DNA of 64,000 nt from Hypoxylon rubiginosum. Lineage: Eukaryota > Ascomycota > Sordariomycetes > Xylariales > Hypoxylaceae. The first letter of the stretch is position 1. Each line of letters opens with the position of its first letter. A model generated the notes under the pieces. It had not been told where the DNA came from. It did no database searches and saw only the letters and a program-made list of their open reading frames with translations. The translations under genes and the position numbers were made by a program. Shown in pieces: positions 1 through 13,859 of the stretch. Location of the stretch: assembly GCA_902806565.1 (NCBI GenBank), contig CADCXA010000065.1:1-64000 (forward strand). The letters run 5' to 3'.

Positions 1-793
1 ATATTATAAATATAATTAAATAATATAAGGATTACAAATTAAATATAGTTTTTATTAAAGCTAAACTTTTTTATAAGTTTTTAAAAAAAATTAAAATTAG
101 AGAAATTAATTTTTATAGTATTAATTATTTACTAAAAAATAAGTAAAAATATAATAATTATAAATATAATTTTAAACTTTAAAATAAAAATAAATTAAAA
201 TAATTAATAATATAAATAATATTAAAATAATATTATAATTATTTAAACGTTTTTAATAAAACCATATTAAATAAGGTTTTATTATATTAACTAATAGTAA
301 ATTATAAAATTAAATTTAAAAAAAAACTTAAAAAATTAAGTTATTTTTTATATATAAAATATTAATAAATAAATTAAAAGTTTATATAAAATATATAATA
401 AAATATATTTATAAAAAATTTATAAAACTAAATATATTATTATAAATAATATTAATATTTTTTACGTTAAAATTAAATAACGGTTTATAATTTTATATTA
501 ATTATTAAAAACTTAAAAATTTTATTAAAAAGAATTAATATTTATTATTATTAATTAAAAAAACTTTTAGTAAAATATTTATAGTTAAAATATTTAATAA
601 AATAAATATTTAATAAATTTTTTATTATATTTAATTTAATTTAAATTTAAAGGATTTAATAATATTTTAAACTTATTATAGTTTTTATAAATATAAAGGT
701 TTATTTTTTAACCTTTTAAATAAATTATTAAGTTTTTAACGCTTTATTAATAATATTTTAATAAAATATTTTAATAAGTTTTATAATATATAT

Positions 794-1143
794 TTAAATA
801 ATATATTAATTTATTTATAATTTAAAGAAAAATATATTTTATATGTTAATTTAATATTAAAATGTTTATATATAATAAGTTTTTAAATTAATATAATTAA
901 ATACGAATTTTATATAAAAAAATTAAAGTTTTTAAAATTTATTATAAAAACTAATAACGTGGTAATAAACTTTTTAAAAATTATATTATTAATAAATTAA
1001 AAAAAGCGAAAAAATATTAAAAAAGTATAATCTTTCCTAGGTTTTTATATTTATATCGAAAATTTATTTAAAATTATAAATATATAATTTAACTATTTAA
1101 TAATTTTATAAAAAAATATACCTTTTAATTAAATAAAATCTTA
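794..1143 (+). pseudogene. RIP-destroyed Gypsy reverse transcriptase segment (copy A)
   Basis: This is the counterpart of 28337-28686. The frame contains YVNLILK, YEFYIKKLKFLKF and later RFLYLYRKFI. These correspond to the region after the catalytic YxDD box in Gypsy reverse transcriptases, including the conserved 'SFLGF.NFYRRFI' stretch. Stops fall where Gln or Trp codons are expected, which is what C to T and G to A mutation produces. It has no coding capacity. Confidence 0.7.
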
Positions 1144-3379
1144 TTAAAAGGTTTTTAATAAATTAAAATATAAAATAATATACACGTTAATTTTATATTA
1201 TTTTAATTATAATTTAAAAATTAAAATTAAAACCAATGTTTTAAATAATATAATAATAAATATTATAATATAATAAAACCTAAAAATAAAAAAATAACAT
1301 TTAATAGCTTATTTTTTAAAAATAATATAAAATACGAAATATAATTATAATATTTATAATAAGGAAATATTAATTATAATATAAATATTATAATATTAAA
1401 AAATAAAACTTATTAAATTATAAATAATATAATTTTTTTTAATAATAATAAATTATTATATTTTAAAATATTTTAATATTAAATAATTTTTTAATTAATA
1501 ATAAACAGGATATATAAAACTTTTATTTTAATATAATTTAAATATAATATATTACCTTAAAAAAAAATTTATTTTTATTAATATATTATTTTATAAATAT
1601 AAAAATATTAAAATATAAAATAAAAAATACTAAATAATATATATAATAATTATATTTAAGTTAATTTTTATAATAAAATAAGTAAAATCCAATATAAATT
1701 TAACGAATATAATAATATTAAAAATATAAAAAAAGTGATATATTTATTTATTTTTTATAAAAATATATTTATATTTAAAAGATTTAAAGTAAAACTAATA
1801 AATAAATTATTAAAAATAAATGTTACTTATTTTAATTTAAATATTTACCGTTAAATAATATAAAATAATAAGTTAAATAATATATTTTTTATATTTAAAA
1901 AACTGGTATTTTATAACGGTTAATTAATTATATTTAATATAAATAATTTTTAAATAAAAGTATTAATTAAAGGATATTTATATTTAATAATAATATATTT
2001 TAATTAAAAAAAATATATAAAATATTTTTTATATATTATTAATAAAGAAAATAATTTATTAATATAAATTATTTTATAAATAATTATTATTATTAATCCT
2101 TAAAAAATCTTTATAATAAAATTACAAGCAAGTTATATTTTTTATTAATATTATTATAAATATAATTATATATTATAATAGATTTTAAATATATATTAAA
2201 AAATAAATATAAATATAATAATTTATTAGTTATAATTTATAAGTTAAATAAAAAGTTATAAAATATATTATATTTTTAAATAATTATAATAAAAAATATA
2301 ATTTAAATATACTTTTAAAAACTATATAAAGTTTTTAAATTACAAGTTAATATAATTAATAATTAAAAATAATAATTTATTACGGATTTTATAAATAAAA
2401 TATTATAAGTTATAAATATAAAATAAACCTTTTTTATTATAAAATACTTTTAAATAACAGGTTAAATAAAAATAATAAATAAATATATTAATTAATATTT
2501 TTATTTATTTATTAATTATTATTAAAATAACTAGTTTATTATAATATTAATATTAAATATAATATAAATATTATTATTATATAAATTTATTAGTATATTA
2601 TTATTATTTAATTAGAAAATTTATATAATAAAATTAAAGGAATTTTTAATTAAAGAATATTTTAATTAAAAAAAAACTTAAAAAATAACATTTATTATTA
2701 AAAAATAATAAAATAAAACTTAAATAATTATAAAAAAATTATAAAAACGAATAATAAAATAAGTTAATTAATATTAATATAAATTAGATTTTAAAATAAA
2801 AAACTATATATATTTTATTAAAAAAAAAACAGTTATTAATTATTTTAATAATAAATTTAATTTCCTAATAATTAAAAACCATTATAAAATTATAAAAATA
2901 AAAAAATACGTATATATAATAAATATATTAAAAGAAAACTTAATAATATATTTTACTAATTAATTAAAAAAAATATCTAAACAATTTATTATTAAAATAA
3001 ATAAGTAAAAACTTATTAATAAGTATAATTAAATTAAATAATATTATAAAATAATAAATAAATAAAATATTTTAATTTAAAATATATTATAAATAATTAT
3101 AATATTAAATATAATAGTTAAATTAAAACCTTAATTTAAAATAATATAATATATTAAATTTTAAAAATAATATATTATTATTATAAAAATATTATAATAA
3201 TAATTTAAAATAATTAAAATTGTTAATAAAACTAAAAAAATAAAAAAAACAGTAAAATATAATAAGTTTAATAAATTATATATAAATAATAATAAATTAG
3301 TTTTATTAAAAAATAAAAACTTATAATAAAAAAATTTTTAATATATAAAAACACACGCTTTTTTTTAAAATAAAAATAA

Positions 3380-3645
3380 TATTATAATATAAATTTAAAT
3401 ATTTATAGTTTATATATATAATTTATATATAAACGTTATTTTATTAATTTAAAAGTTAAAACTAAAATTAAAATATATATAATATTTTAAATAAATATAT
3501 ATTAATAAAAAATAAATTATTTTAAAGTAGTTATATATATAACTTATAAATCTTTTTTTTCTTTTAGTTTTTTATATTTAAATACGCTTATTTATTTTAA
3601 AATAACTAAGTTTAGCTTTTTTATTTATTTAAATAATATATAATA
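3380..3645 (+). repeat. 3' LTR of copy A, RIP-mutated
   Basis: The 266-bp sequence starts TATTATAATA and ends AATATATAATA. These are the RIP forms of TGTTATAGCG and GGTGTGTGACA at the ends of the unmutated LTR at 11340-11604 read on its other strand. The internal landmarks, two T-rich runs and the TATATATA core, are in the same order. It abuts the element's internal domain on the left. Confidence 0.85.
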
Positions 3646-3651
3646 ATATAA

Positions 3652-3735
3652 CTTAAAGTTTATAATTTAAAATTATATTTTTTTAAGTTTATATATTTTA
3701 TATTTATTTTATTTATTTTATTTATTTTATTTATT
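3652..3735 (-). repeat. Short dispersed repeat, inverted copy, family shared with 16312 and 36159
   Basis: Read on the minus strand, this contains the block 'TATATAAACTTAAAAAAATATAA' in two parts, followed by a rise into TAAA-rich simple sequence. The same block occurs on + at about 16312-16475 and 36159-36309. In all three the flank is rich in (TAAAA/TAAA) units. It may be the tail of a non-LTR element or of a second LTR family. The identity is not known. Confidence 0.5.
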
Positions 3736-3892
3736 TTATTTATTTTATTTATTGTATTTATTGTATTTATTTTATTTATTTTATTTATTTTATTTATTTT
3801 ATTTATTTTATTTATTTTATTTATTTTATTTATTTTATTTATTTTATTTATTTTATTTATTTTATTTATTTTTATTTATTTATTTATTTATT
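3701..3892. repeat. 9-bp minisatellite (TTTATTTTA)n
   Basis: About 20 tandem copies of the 9-bp unit TTTATTTTA, with two TTG-bearing variant units near 3750-3770, degrade into TTTA repeats at the right end. The 9-bp period makes an artefactual open frame encoding repeated Leu-Phe-Tyr, which is not a gene. It sits at the end of the short dispersed repeat just to the left. Confidence 0.9.
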
Positions 3893-5599
3893 AAGCCTTA
3901 TTATATTTTTAATTTTTTTTTAAAAGAATATATATTAAGTTTTAACTATTTATTTTTAGTAATTATATTTTAAAATTTCATTTTTTATATTTATTAATTT
4001 ATTAAAAAAGTTTTTATTTTAAAAGTTCTTTTTTTTTTAATATTATATAATTTATTTTTATAAAAAACTTTTATAAAATATATAATATAATAATTTAAAA
4101 TTTAAATTCTTTAAGTTTTTATTAATATTAAAAATTGTTTTTTAATTTTATTTAATTTCTTTAAAAAAAAAGTTAATATAATTAACTTTTAAATTTTAAA
4201 TTTTATTTCAAATAATTATATTATATAATTTAATTTAATTTAATTAGTTTTAAAATAAAAATTATTTTTTATTTAAATTTAATTTAAATTTCAATGTTTA
4301 TAATTACATATATTTTAAACTTTTTTTATAATTATATTTTATAATATTATTAAAATAAAAATTTAATATTTTATTAAATTAATAAAAGTTTTTTATTTTT
4401 TATTATTTATATTTTTTATAGAAATATATTTAATATATTTATTTATTTTTAATTATATTTAATATAAAACATTTTTTAATTTATATAATAAATTTATTAA
4501 AATTAAAATATATTGTTATTTAATTTTCTTTTATTAAAATAAATTTTTTTTTAATTATACTATATATTTTATATTATATTTTCTATATATAGTTTTTTAT
4601 TAATATATAATATTAATTCTTTTATTTCTTTTTATATTTTAAAATAAATTTAAAAATCTATATATATTAAATAAAGTTTATTATTATATAATATATATAT
4701 TATAATTATATTATATTTTATTAATTTTTTTAATATTTTTATAATATTTAATTAGTTTTTTATTAGTTTTTAATATATTATTTTAAAAATATTTATAAAA
4801 ACAAATTTTAATATTTAAAATAATAAGCTTAGTTTTATTTAATAATTTATTTTAAAGTTTTTATAATATAGTTTTTTAATTTTTAAAATTTATAAATTTA
4901 AATTTAAAATTTAAATAATTTTTAAATTTATATTTAATATTAATATATACTAATAATATAATAAATATTAAATAAATATTATTAATTTATTTATTTTTTC
5001 TTTTTTAAATTTAAAAATATATATTTAAATAACTTATTTTCTTTTTATTTTATATTAAATTTTCATTATTATAAATTTTATATTTTAAGAATATTATATT
5101 TTTTATATTATTTAATATAACTTTTAATAATATATTATTTAATTTATATTTTATTTATATTATATTATATAATATATTTAAATTTATAATATTTAAAATA
5201 ATATTTAAATTTAATATATTTATTAAAAAATATAAAAATATATACGTATATATTTTATTTAATATTTACTTTATAAACTTAATTTATTATATATAAATTA
5301 AAAATTTAAATTATTATATATATTAATTTAAAGTTTTTATTTTAATAAAATATTATTTTTATTAATAAAATAATATATATATAATTTTTTTATTAAATTT
5401 TTTTTATTTTATATATTAAATTATATATTTATAAATAAATTAAATACTTAAAATTATATTTTCTTTTTATATTTCTTTTATATTTATATTTATATTTTTA
5501 TTTTAATTATAATATAATTAAAATAAGAAATTTATATTAAATATATTTTATAAAATAATATAAATTATTAATATTTTTATAAAATATTTAAATTAATTC
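3893..5599. other. RIP-mutated sequence without recognised element
   Basis: This is uniformly AT-rich sequence with no open frame, no LTR ends and no clear match to the copies recognised elsewhere in the window. It is probably decayed transposon sequence. Confidence 0.5.
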
Positions 5600-6080
5600 T
5601 TAATTATAAAAAAATTAATTAAAGTTTTTTTTATTAATATTATAATTTTAATAATAATTAAAAAAATATCTTTTAAAACGTTTATTTAATTTTTAAAAAA
5701 AAATAATTAATTAATAAAAATCTTTTTTTTAACTTTTTAATTAAAATTAAAAACTAAATTTATATTTAATATAATTTAATTTAATAAACTTTTTAATTAT
5801 TTTTAATTAATAATTTAATATTTTATTTTTATAATTTAATATTTATTTTTGAAAAAAACTAATAATATTTATAAAACTTTTAAATAATTTTTTTTATATT
5901 TAAAATAAAATAAAATATTTATCATATTATAATATTTAATATTTTAAAAGTTAATTTAATAAAAAAATTATATTTTATTAAAAAACTAATAATATTATAA
6001 AAAGATTTTAAATTTAATTTAAATTATTTATAAATATAAATAATTAAATATAATTAAATAATTTATAAAAATAAATAATT
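5600..6080 (+). mobile_element. Fragment of the Gypsy family, 5' internal region
   Basis: About 480 bp align in the same order with 24800-25260 of copy B. Shared landmarks include the TTATATTTTATTAAAAAACT block and the following TATAAATATAAATAATTAAA run. In the full copies this region lies just inside the 5' LTR, where gag is expected. No reading frame survives. The fragment ends about 150 bp before the solo LTR at 6231. Confidence 0.65.
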
Positions 6081-6230
6081 AATAGTTTTAAAATATTATT
6101 TTAATAAAGTTTAAATTATTTAATAAATTTAATAAGTTATATTTATTTATTTATATTTTAATAATTTATATTATTATATTTATAAATTTAAATATAATAT
6201 TTATTAAATTTATATTTAAATTATAATTAT

Positions 6231-6454
6231 TATTATATACTGTTTAAATAAATAAATAAAATTAAAATTAGTTATTTAAAAATAAATAAATATATTTAAA
6301 TATAAAAAAAAAAATAAAAAAAGATTTATAAGTTATATATATAATTATTTTAAAATAACTTATTTTTTATTAATATATATTTTAATTTTAATTTTAATTT
6401 TTAAATTAATAAAATAATATTTATATATAAATTATATATATAAACTATAAATAT
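6231..6454 (-). repeat. Solo LTR, short subtype, 3'-truncated, inverted
   Basis: It begins TATTATATACTG, the RIP form of TGTCACACACCG, and follows the 11340-11604 LTR collinearly. It lacks the roughly 22-bp segment corresponding to 11488-11510. It stops at the equivalent of GATATCC because the next LTR starts immediately at 6455, so the two lie head to tail. Confidence 0.75.
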
Positions 6455-6741
6455 TTTTATATATTATTTAAATAAATAAATAAACTATATTTAGTTATTT
6501 AAAAATAACTAAACGTATTTAAATATAAAAAACTAAAAAAAAAAGATTTATAAGTTATATATATAATTATTTTAAAATAGTTTATTTTTTATAAATATAT
6601 ATTTATTTAAAATATTACGTATATTTTAATTTTAATTTTAGCTTTTAAATTAATAAAATAATATTTATATATAAATTATATATATAAGTTATAAATATTT
6701 AAATTTATATTATAATAAATATTTAAATTTATATTATAATA
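6455..6741 (-). repeat. 3' LTR of copy C with a duplicated end
   Basis: This is a long-subtype LTR collinear with 11340-11604. The last 24 bp, the RIP form of GATATCC..CTATAACA, occur twice in tandem, ending at 6717 and 6741. Either a small duplication or the remnant of another LTR end would explain this. Copy C's internal sequence starts at 6742. Confidence 0.7.
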
Positions 6742-7284
6742 TTATTTTTTTTTAAAAAGAAATATACGTTTTTATATATTATTTTTCTTTTTATTATAAG
6801 TTTTTATTTTTTACTGAAACTAATTTTTATTATTTATATATAATTTATTAAATTTATTATATTTTATTGTTTTTTTTTGTTAATGTTATTAATAGTTTTA
6901 ATTATTTTAAATTATTATTATAATATTTTTATAATATTAATATATTATTTTTAAAATTTAATATATTATATTATTTTAAATTAAGGTTTTAATTTAGTTA
7001 TTATATTTAATATTATAATTATTTATCATATATTTTAAATAAAAATATCTTATTTATTTATTATTTTTTAATATCGTTTAATTTAATTATATTTACCGAT
7101 AAATTTTTACATGTTTATTTTAATAATAAATTATTTAAATATTTCCTTAATTAATTAATAAAAAATATTACTAAGCTTTTTTTTTTAATATATTTATTAT
7201 ATATACGTGTTTTTTTATTTTTATAATTTAATAATAGTTTTTAATTATTAAATAATTAAATTTATTATTAAAATAATTTATAAT

Positions 7285-7552
7285 TATTATATATTATTTA
7301 AATAAATAAAAAAGTTAAACTTAGTTATTTAAAAATAAATAAACGTATTTAAATATAAAAAACTAAAAAAGAAAAAATTCTATAAATTATATATATAATT
7401 ATTTTAAAATAACTTATATTTTATTAATATATATTTATTTAAAATATTATATATATTCCGGCTTTAATTTTAACTTTTAAATTAATAAAATAATATTTAT
7501 ATATAAAATATATATATAAGTTATAAATATCTAAGTTTATATTATTATAATA
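7285..7552 (-). repeat. Solo LTR nested inside copy C, RIP-mutated
   Basis: This is a 268-bp long-subtype LTR. It interrupts internal sequence that is continuous in copy A (near 2800-2840) and copy B, so it inserted after copy C did. It kept a CCGG near 7459 that corresponds to TTCCGGCC of the unmutated LTR. I could not define a clean target duplication. Confidence 0.75.
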
Positions 7553-9282
7553 ATTAAATTTTTCTTTTAATAATATATACACGGTTTTTTACTTTAAAAT
7601 TTAATTTATATTAATATTAATTAATTTATTTTATTATTTACTTTTATAATTTTTTTATAATTATTTAAATTATATTTTTTTATTTTTTAATAATAAACGT
7701 TATTTTTTAAACTTTTTTTTAATTAAAACGTTTTTTAACTGAAGGTTTTTTTAATTTTATTATATTAATTTTTTAATTAAATAATAATAATATTAAAACG
7801 TTATATTTTATTTTATATAATAATATATTAATAAATTTATATAATAATAATACTTATATTATATTTAATATTAATATTATAATAAATTAATTATTTTAAA
7901 AATAATTAATAAATAAATAAAAATATTAATTAATATATTTATTTATTATTTTTATTTAATTTAATATTTAAAAAAGTTTTATAATAAAAAAGTTTTATTT
8001 TATATTTATAACTTATAATATTTTATTTATGAAATTTATAATAAATTATAGTTTTTAATTATTAATTATATTAACTAATAATTTAAAAACTTTATATAAT
8101 TTTTAAAAATATATTTAAATTATATTTTTTATTAAAATTATTTAAAAATATAATATATTTTATAACTTTTTATTTAATTTATAAATTATAATTAATAAAT
8201 TATTATATTTATATTTATTTTTTAATATAAATTTAAAATTTATTATAATATATAATTATATTTATAATAATATTAATAAAAAATATAATTAGCTTAAAAT
8301 TTTATTATAAAGATTTTTTAAAAATTAATAATAATAATTATTTATAAAATAATTTATATTAATAAATTTTTTTTTTATTAATAATATATAGAAAATATTT
8401 CGTATGTTTTTTTTAAATTAATATATATTATTATTAAATATAAGTATATTTTAATTAGTATTTTTATTTAAAAATTATTTATATTAAATATAATTAATTA
8501 ATTATTATAAAATATTAATCTTTTAAATATAAAGAATATATTATTTAGTTTATTATTTTATGTTATTTAATAGTAAATATTTAAATTAAAGTAAATAATA
8601 TTTACTTATAATAGTTTATTTATTAATTTTACTTAAAATTTTTTAAGTGTAAATATATTTTTATTAAAAATAAATAAATATATCGCTTTTTTTTATATTT
8701 TTAATATTATTATATTAATTAAATTTATATTAAGTTTTATTTATTTTATTATAAAAACTAACTTAAATATAATTATTATATATATTATTTAATGTTTTTT
8801 ATTTTATATTTTAATATTTTTATATTTATAAAATAATATATTAATAAAAACGTTATTTTTTTTAAAGTAATAAATTATATTAAAATTATATTAAAATAAA
8901 AATTCCGTTTATTTTACTTATTATTAATTAAAAAGTTATTTAATATTAAAATATTTTAAAATATAATAATTTATTATTATTAAAAAATATCGCGTTATTT
9001 ATAATTTAATAAATTTTATTTTTTAATATTATAACATTTATATTATAATTAGAATTTCCTTATTATAAATACCGTAATTATATTTTATATTTTATATTAT
9101 TTTTAAAAAATAAATTATTAAATATTATTTTTTTATTTTTAAGTTTTATTATATTATAATATTTATTATTATATTATTTAAAATATTAGTTTTAATTTTA
9201 ATTTTTAAATTATAATTAAAATAATATAAAATTAATATATATATTATTTTATATTTTAATTTATAACAAGTTTTTTAATAAG

Positions 9283-9632
9283 ATTTTATTTAATTAAAAA
9301 ATATGTTTTTTTTTATAAAATTATTAAATAGTTAAAATATATATTTATAATTTTAAATAAACTGTTTATAAAAATTATAAGAACTTAAAAAACATTATAT
9401 TTCCTTAATATTTTTTTTGTTTTTTTTAATTTATTAATAATATAATTTTTAAAAAGTTTATCGCCACGTTATTAATTTTTATAATAAATTTTAAAAATTT
9501 TATTTTTTTTATATATAATTTATATTTAATTATATTAATTTAAAGATTTATTATATATAAATATTTTAATATTAAATTAATATATAAAATATTTTTCTTT
9601 TAAATTATAAGTAAATTAATATATTATTTAAA
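9283..9632 (-). pseudogene. RIP-destroyed Gypsy reverse transcriptase segment (copy C)
   Basis: Positions were mapped by alignment to 28337-28686 of copy B through the shared ACGTGG landmark (28500-28505 and 9464-9469). It holds the same motif region with a different set of RIP mutations. No coding capacity remains. Confidence 0.6.
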
Positions 9633-11339
9633 TATATATTATAAAACTTATTAAAATATTTTATTAAAATGTTATTAATAAAATATTAAAAGTTTAATAG
9701 TTTATTTAAAAATTTAAAAAAAAGAACTTTATATTTATAAAAATTATAATAAATTTAAAATATTATTAGGTTTTTTAAATTAAAATTAAACTAAATATAA
9801 TAAAAAATTTATTAAATATTTTAATTATAAATATTTTATTAAAGGTTTTTTTAATTAATAATAATAAATATTAGTTTTTTTTAAAAAGGTTATTAAGTTT
9901 TTAATAATTAATATAAAATTATAAATTGTTATTTAATTTTAATATAAAAAATATTAATATTATTTATAGTAATATATTTAATTTTATAAATTTTTTATAA
10001 ATATATTTTATTATATATTTTTTATAACTTTTTAACTTATTTATTAATATTTTATATAAAAAAAATGGTTTAATTTTTTAGGTTTTTTTTTAAGTTTAAT
10101 TTTATAGTTTACTTTTAATTAATATAATAAAACCTTATTTAATATAATTTTATAAAAAATATTTAAATAATTATAATATTTTTTTAATATTATTTATATT
10201 ATTAATTACTTTAGTTTATTTTTATTTTAAGGTTTAAAATTATATTTATAGTTATTATATTTTTATTTATTTTTTAATAAATAGTTAATATTATAAAAAT
10301 TAGTTTTTTTAATTTTAGTTTTTTTTAAAAACTTATAAAAAGGTTTAGTTTTAATAAAAATTATATTTAGTTTATAATTTTTATATTACTTTATTATATT
10401 ATAATATATATAATAATAAATCGTTTTATTTATATTTAAATATAAATATAATATATTTTTTTTTTAATTTTTTTAAAAAAGTTATTATTTTTTTTTTTTA
10501 TATTATTTGTTTTATTTTTTATAATTTAAGTTATTTATAATATAACTTATTTATTTTTTAAAATAAAATTATTATTAATATTTATATTATTTTTTTAAAT
10601 ATTATTATTATTAGTATTTTTAACTTTAAATTTTTTTATATTTTTAATTAATAAATTATATTATAAATTTATATTTAATATTTATATTATTTTTCTGTTA
10701 TTAATTAATAATTAATTTGTTAATATTAAAAAAAAAATTTTCTTATTTTAATTATAAATATTTTATTAACACTTATTATTTATATTTTTTATTAAATATT
10801 TTATATTATTTATTTTAATATTTTTTAGTTATTATATAATTTAAATATTTAAAAATAAATGTTAATAATAAATAATATTAATTATAATATTATATTTTTT
10901 AAATTATTTTCTTTTAATAATAATATTTTATTTTATATTAATAATTATTATTAGTACTTATTTAATTATTTAATTATTAATATAAATATTTATTAATAAT
11001 AATATATTAATTATTTATATAGATTTTTTATTATATTTATTAATATATTATAATTTAAATTTAATTTTTAATAATATTTATAATAATTTTTAAGTTTTCT
11101 TTATAAAATTAATATTAATAAAAATATATATTTTAATTTTAATATTTTTTAATAAGTTATTTATAATTAATTATAATTTATTATTAATTATTATAAAAAT
11201 AAATAATAAAAGTTATTTACTTAGTATTTTTTTAAAAAAATTATATAAAATATTATTAAGGTTTATTTTAAATAAAAATTCTTTTTTTAAAATAAAATTT
11301 ATATTTTTAAGGTTAGTTTTTTACTTTTAAGTTATTAAA

Positions 11340-11604
11340 TGTCACACACCGTTCGGATAAGTAAAAAGGCTAGGCTCGGTCGTCCGAAAATAAATAAGCG
11401 TATCTAAGCATAAAGAACTAAAAGAAGAAAAAATCTGCAGGCTGCATATATAACCACTTTAAAATAACCTATCCCCCGCCAATGTATGCTTACTTAAGGT
11501 ATCACGTGTGTTCCGGCCCTAGCCCTAGTTTTCAGATTAGTGGGGTGGCGTCCGTATGTAAGCCACGCGTGCAAGCCACAGATATCCAGGTCCACGCTAT
11601 AACA
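11340..11604 (-). mobile_element. Unmutated 265-bp solo LTR with perfect target duplication
   Basis: This is a GC-normal island inside AT-rich sequence. On the plus strand it starts TGTCACACACC and ends CTATAACA, so it has TG...CA ends. The 5-bp duplication TTAAA lies directly on both sides (11335-11339 and 11605-11609). Copy B has the same site without the insert, near 26603-26612, where GTTATTAAATATTAAA reads through on its minus strand. The TATATATA core (minus strand) is followed by a T-rich tract. Because the full elements run with the opposite strand of this LTR as sense, the solo LTR is placed on minus. It shows the pre-RIP sequence of the LTRs in this block. Confidence 0.93.
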
Positions 11605-13616
11605 TTAAACATTAAATTTTTATTATTTTTAAAAGTGATTTTTTTATAATTAAACGCTTTTTTTTATTAAATTTTTAATATTATATTTATTAAGTTATTA
11701 TTTTAATAATTTTCGCTTTTTTAGTTTTATTATTTATAATTTTTATTTTATTATAAAATGGTTTTTTAAAGTAATTATAAAATATATATCCTTGCTTTTT
11801 ATATTTAAAATAACGTTTTTTAGTTATAAGTTTAATAAGTTTTTTTTTAAATAATTTTAAAGCTTAGGTTTTTTATTTTAAGTTTAATTTTAATTATTTA
11901 TAAATTTTTAAATAAATACGTTACTTTTAAAAGTTTAATTATAATTAGTTTTTACGGTATTTTTATTTTTATTTATTTATATTAATTATTAAGTTATATA
12001 TATAATTATTTTAATAAATTTAATAAAATTATTATTATATATTAAATATATTAATATTATTATAATTTATAATATTAATAAAAGTTATTTATAAAACTAT
12101 TATATTTATTTTATTTTTAATTTATAATATTTTTTTATAATATAAATAAATTTATTTTTAAATATATAAAATTCCTCGTTTAATTTTATTTTTAAAACTA
12201 TAAATTTATCCTCCGCTTTTTTATAAATGTTAAAATTAAAATATTTCTTATAAAAATATTTTATAAAAGTACTAAATATTTAAATTAATTTTAAATAATT
12301 TTTATAAAAATATAAAAAGATATTTACCGTTATTTTTTTTTTAAAATACGATTTAATATTTATTATTTTTACGATATTAAAAAAAAATAGTTTTTATTAA
12401 CCTTTAATTAATCTTTTATTTATTAGTATTATTTTTTAAAAAATATAATGTTTTTTATTTTATTTATATAAAAATTAATTATATTGATTTTTTTATTTTT
12501 ATTTATTTTTAAAAAACTAATATTTATTTTTTTAAATATAATAATATATTATTATAATTTCTTAATAATTATTTAAAATCTAATATTTTATATTTTTAAT
12601 ATTATTATTACTTATTAAAAAAAAATTTATTATATTATTTATATTTATTTTTTTATTAATAGTTTTAATATTTTTTTAAAGTTAATTAACTATATTTATT
12701 ATTATTATTATTTTTTTTATTTAATTAAATTATAATTTATTAATTATTTAATTATATATAAATTATATATTTATTTATTTTTTTAAAACGAGTTTATTTT
12801 TAATATAAGTGATTTAATTATATAAAAAAGTTATATATTAAATTATATTTATTAATATATTTATTAATTTTATAACTTATTTTTTTAAAGTTATTTATTT
12901 TAAAATATAAAATTATACTTTAAAAAAAAGTATTTTTAAAATTTTTATTATTATTTTAAAATTATTAATTATTAATTTTTAAAAATTATTTAATTATATT
13001 TAATTATTTATATTTATAAATAATTTAAATTAAGCTTAAAAAATTTTTATTATATTATTAGTTTTTTAATAAAATATAATTTTTTTTATTAAATTAATTT
13101 TTAAAACATTAAATATTATTATATTAAAAATGTTATAATTTATTTTAAATATTTAAAAAATTTATATAAACTTTTTATAATTATTATTATTTTTTAATTA
13201 AAATAAATAATTAATTATATAAATAAAAACATTAAAATATTAATTAAAAATAATTTAATGGTTTATTAAATTAAATTATTTTAAATATAAACCTGGTTTT
13301 TTAGTTTTAATTAAAAAGTTAATAAATAAATTTTTACTAATTAATTACTTTTTTTTAAATATAAAATAAGCGATTTAAAAGTTTTTTTTATTAGCGGTTA
13401 TTAAAATTATAACGTTAATATAAAAAAACCTAACTATTATTTATTAATAATTATTTTTTATTTATTAAAATTTTTTAATATTAAAAATATTAAAAATATT
13501 ATTAATAATTATTAAAAATATTAATTTATTAAATTAAAAATTTTTTAAAATTAAATTCTTTTTTTATAAAATATTATTATTTCTTTTTAAAGATAAAATA
13601 AAAAATATTTAAATAT

Positions 13617-13859
13617 TATTATATATTATTTAAATAAGTAAAAAAATTAAGCTTAATTATTTAAAAATAAATAAATATATTTAAATATAAAAAATTAAAA
13701 AAGAAAAAAATTTATAAATTAAATATATAATTATTTTAAAATAACTTATTTTTTATTAATATATATTTTAGTTTTAATTTTAACATTTAAATTAATAAAA
13801 TAACGTTTATATATAAATTATATATATAAGTTATAAATATTTAAATTTATATTATAATA
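13617..13859 (-). repeat. 5' LTR of copy C, short subtype (243 bp)
   Basis: This starts TATTATATATT and ends TATATTATAATA, collinear with 11340-11604. It lacks the roughly 22-bp segment corresponding to 11488-11510, as do the LTRs at 6231 and 38966. Copy C's internal domain lies to the left and the partial copy at 13860-16094 to the right. Confidence 0.8.

Larger units (their letters stand above)
1..3645 (+). mobile_element. Gypsy-type LTR retrotransposon, 5'-truncated by window edge (copy A)
   Basis: This stretch is a direct repeat of 27584-31226, offset by about 27.55 kb. It carries the 3' two-thirds of the same element and ends in an LTR at 3380-3645. The 5' part lies outside the window. 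Translating about 794-1143 in one frame, through RIP stops, gives reverse-transcriptase-like fragments such as KYEFYIKKLKFLKFII. These match the Gypsy motif 'KCEF..KEVKFLGF' with RIP-type replacements. Relative to copy B it lacks about 35-40 bp near 2590-2600. It is dead. Confidence 0.85.
6455..13859 (-). mobile_element. Complete inverted Gypsy-type retrotransposon (copy C), RIP-mutated, with two LTR insertions
   Basis: Read on the minus strand, this runs from a 5' LTR (13859-13617) through an internal domain to a 3' LTR (6741-6455). The internal domain is the reverse complement of copy B (24333-31226) along its whole length. The 7.4 kb span exceeds copy B by about 0.5 kb. That excess is explained by an unmutated solo LTR at 11340-11604 and a mutated LTR at 7285-7552, both in internal sequence. 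The reverse-transcriptase segment is near 9283-9632. Every frame is destroyed. Confidence 0.82.

Noticed and set aside
3752..3973. 73-codon open frame of repeated Leu-Phe-Tyr
   Set aside because: It is the 9-bp minisatellite read in frame, and its first codon is TTG.
6231..7552. CRISPR-like array of repeated LTR-sized units
   Set aside because: The repeats are 220-290 bp, collinear with a retrotransposon LTR and irregularly spaced; there are no short repeat-spacer units.
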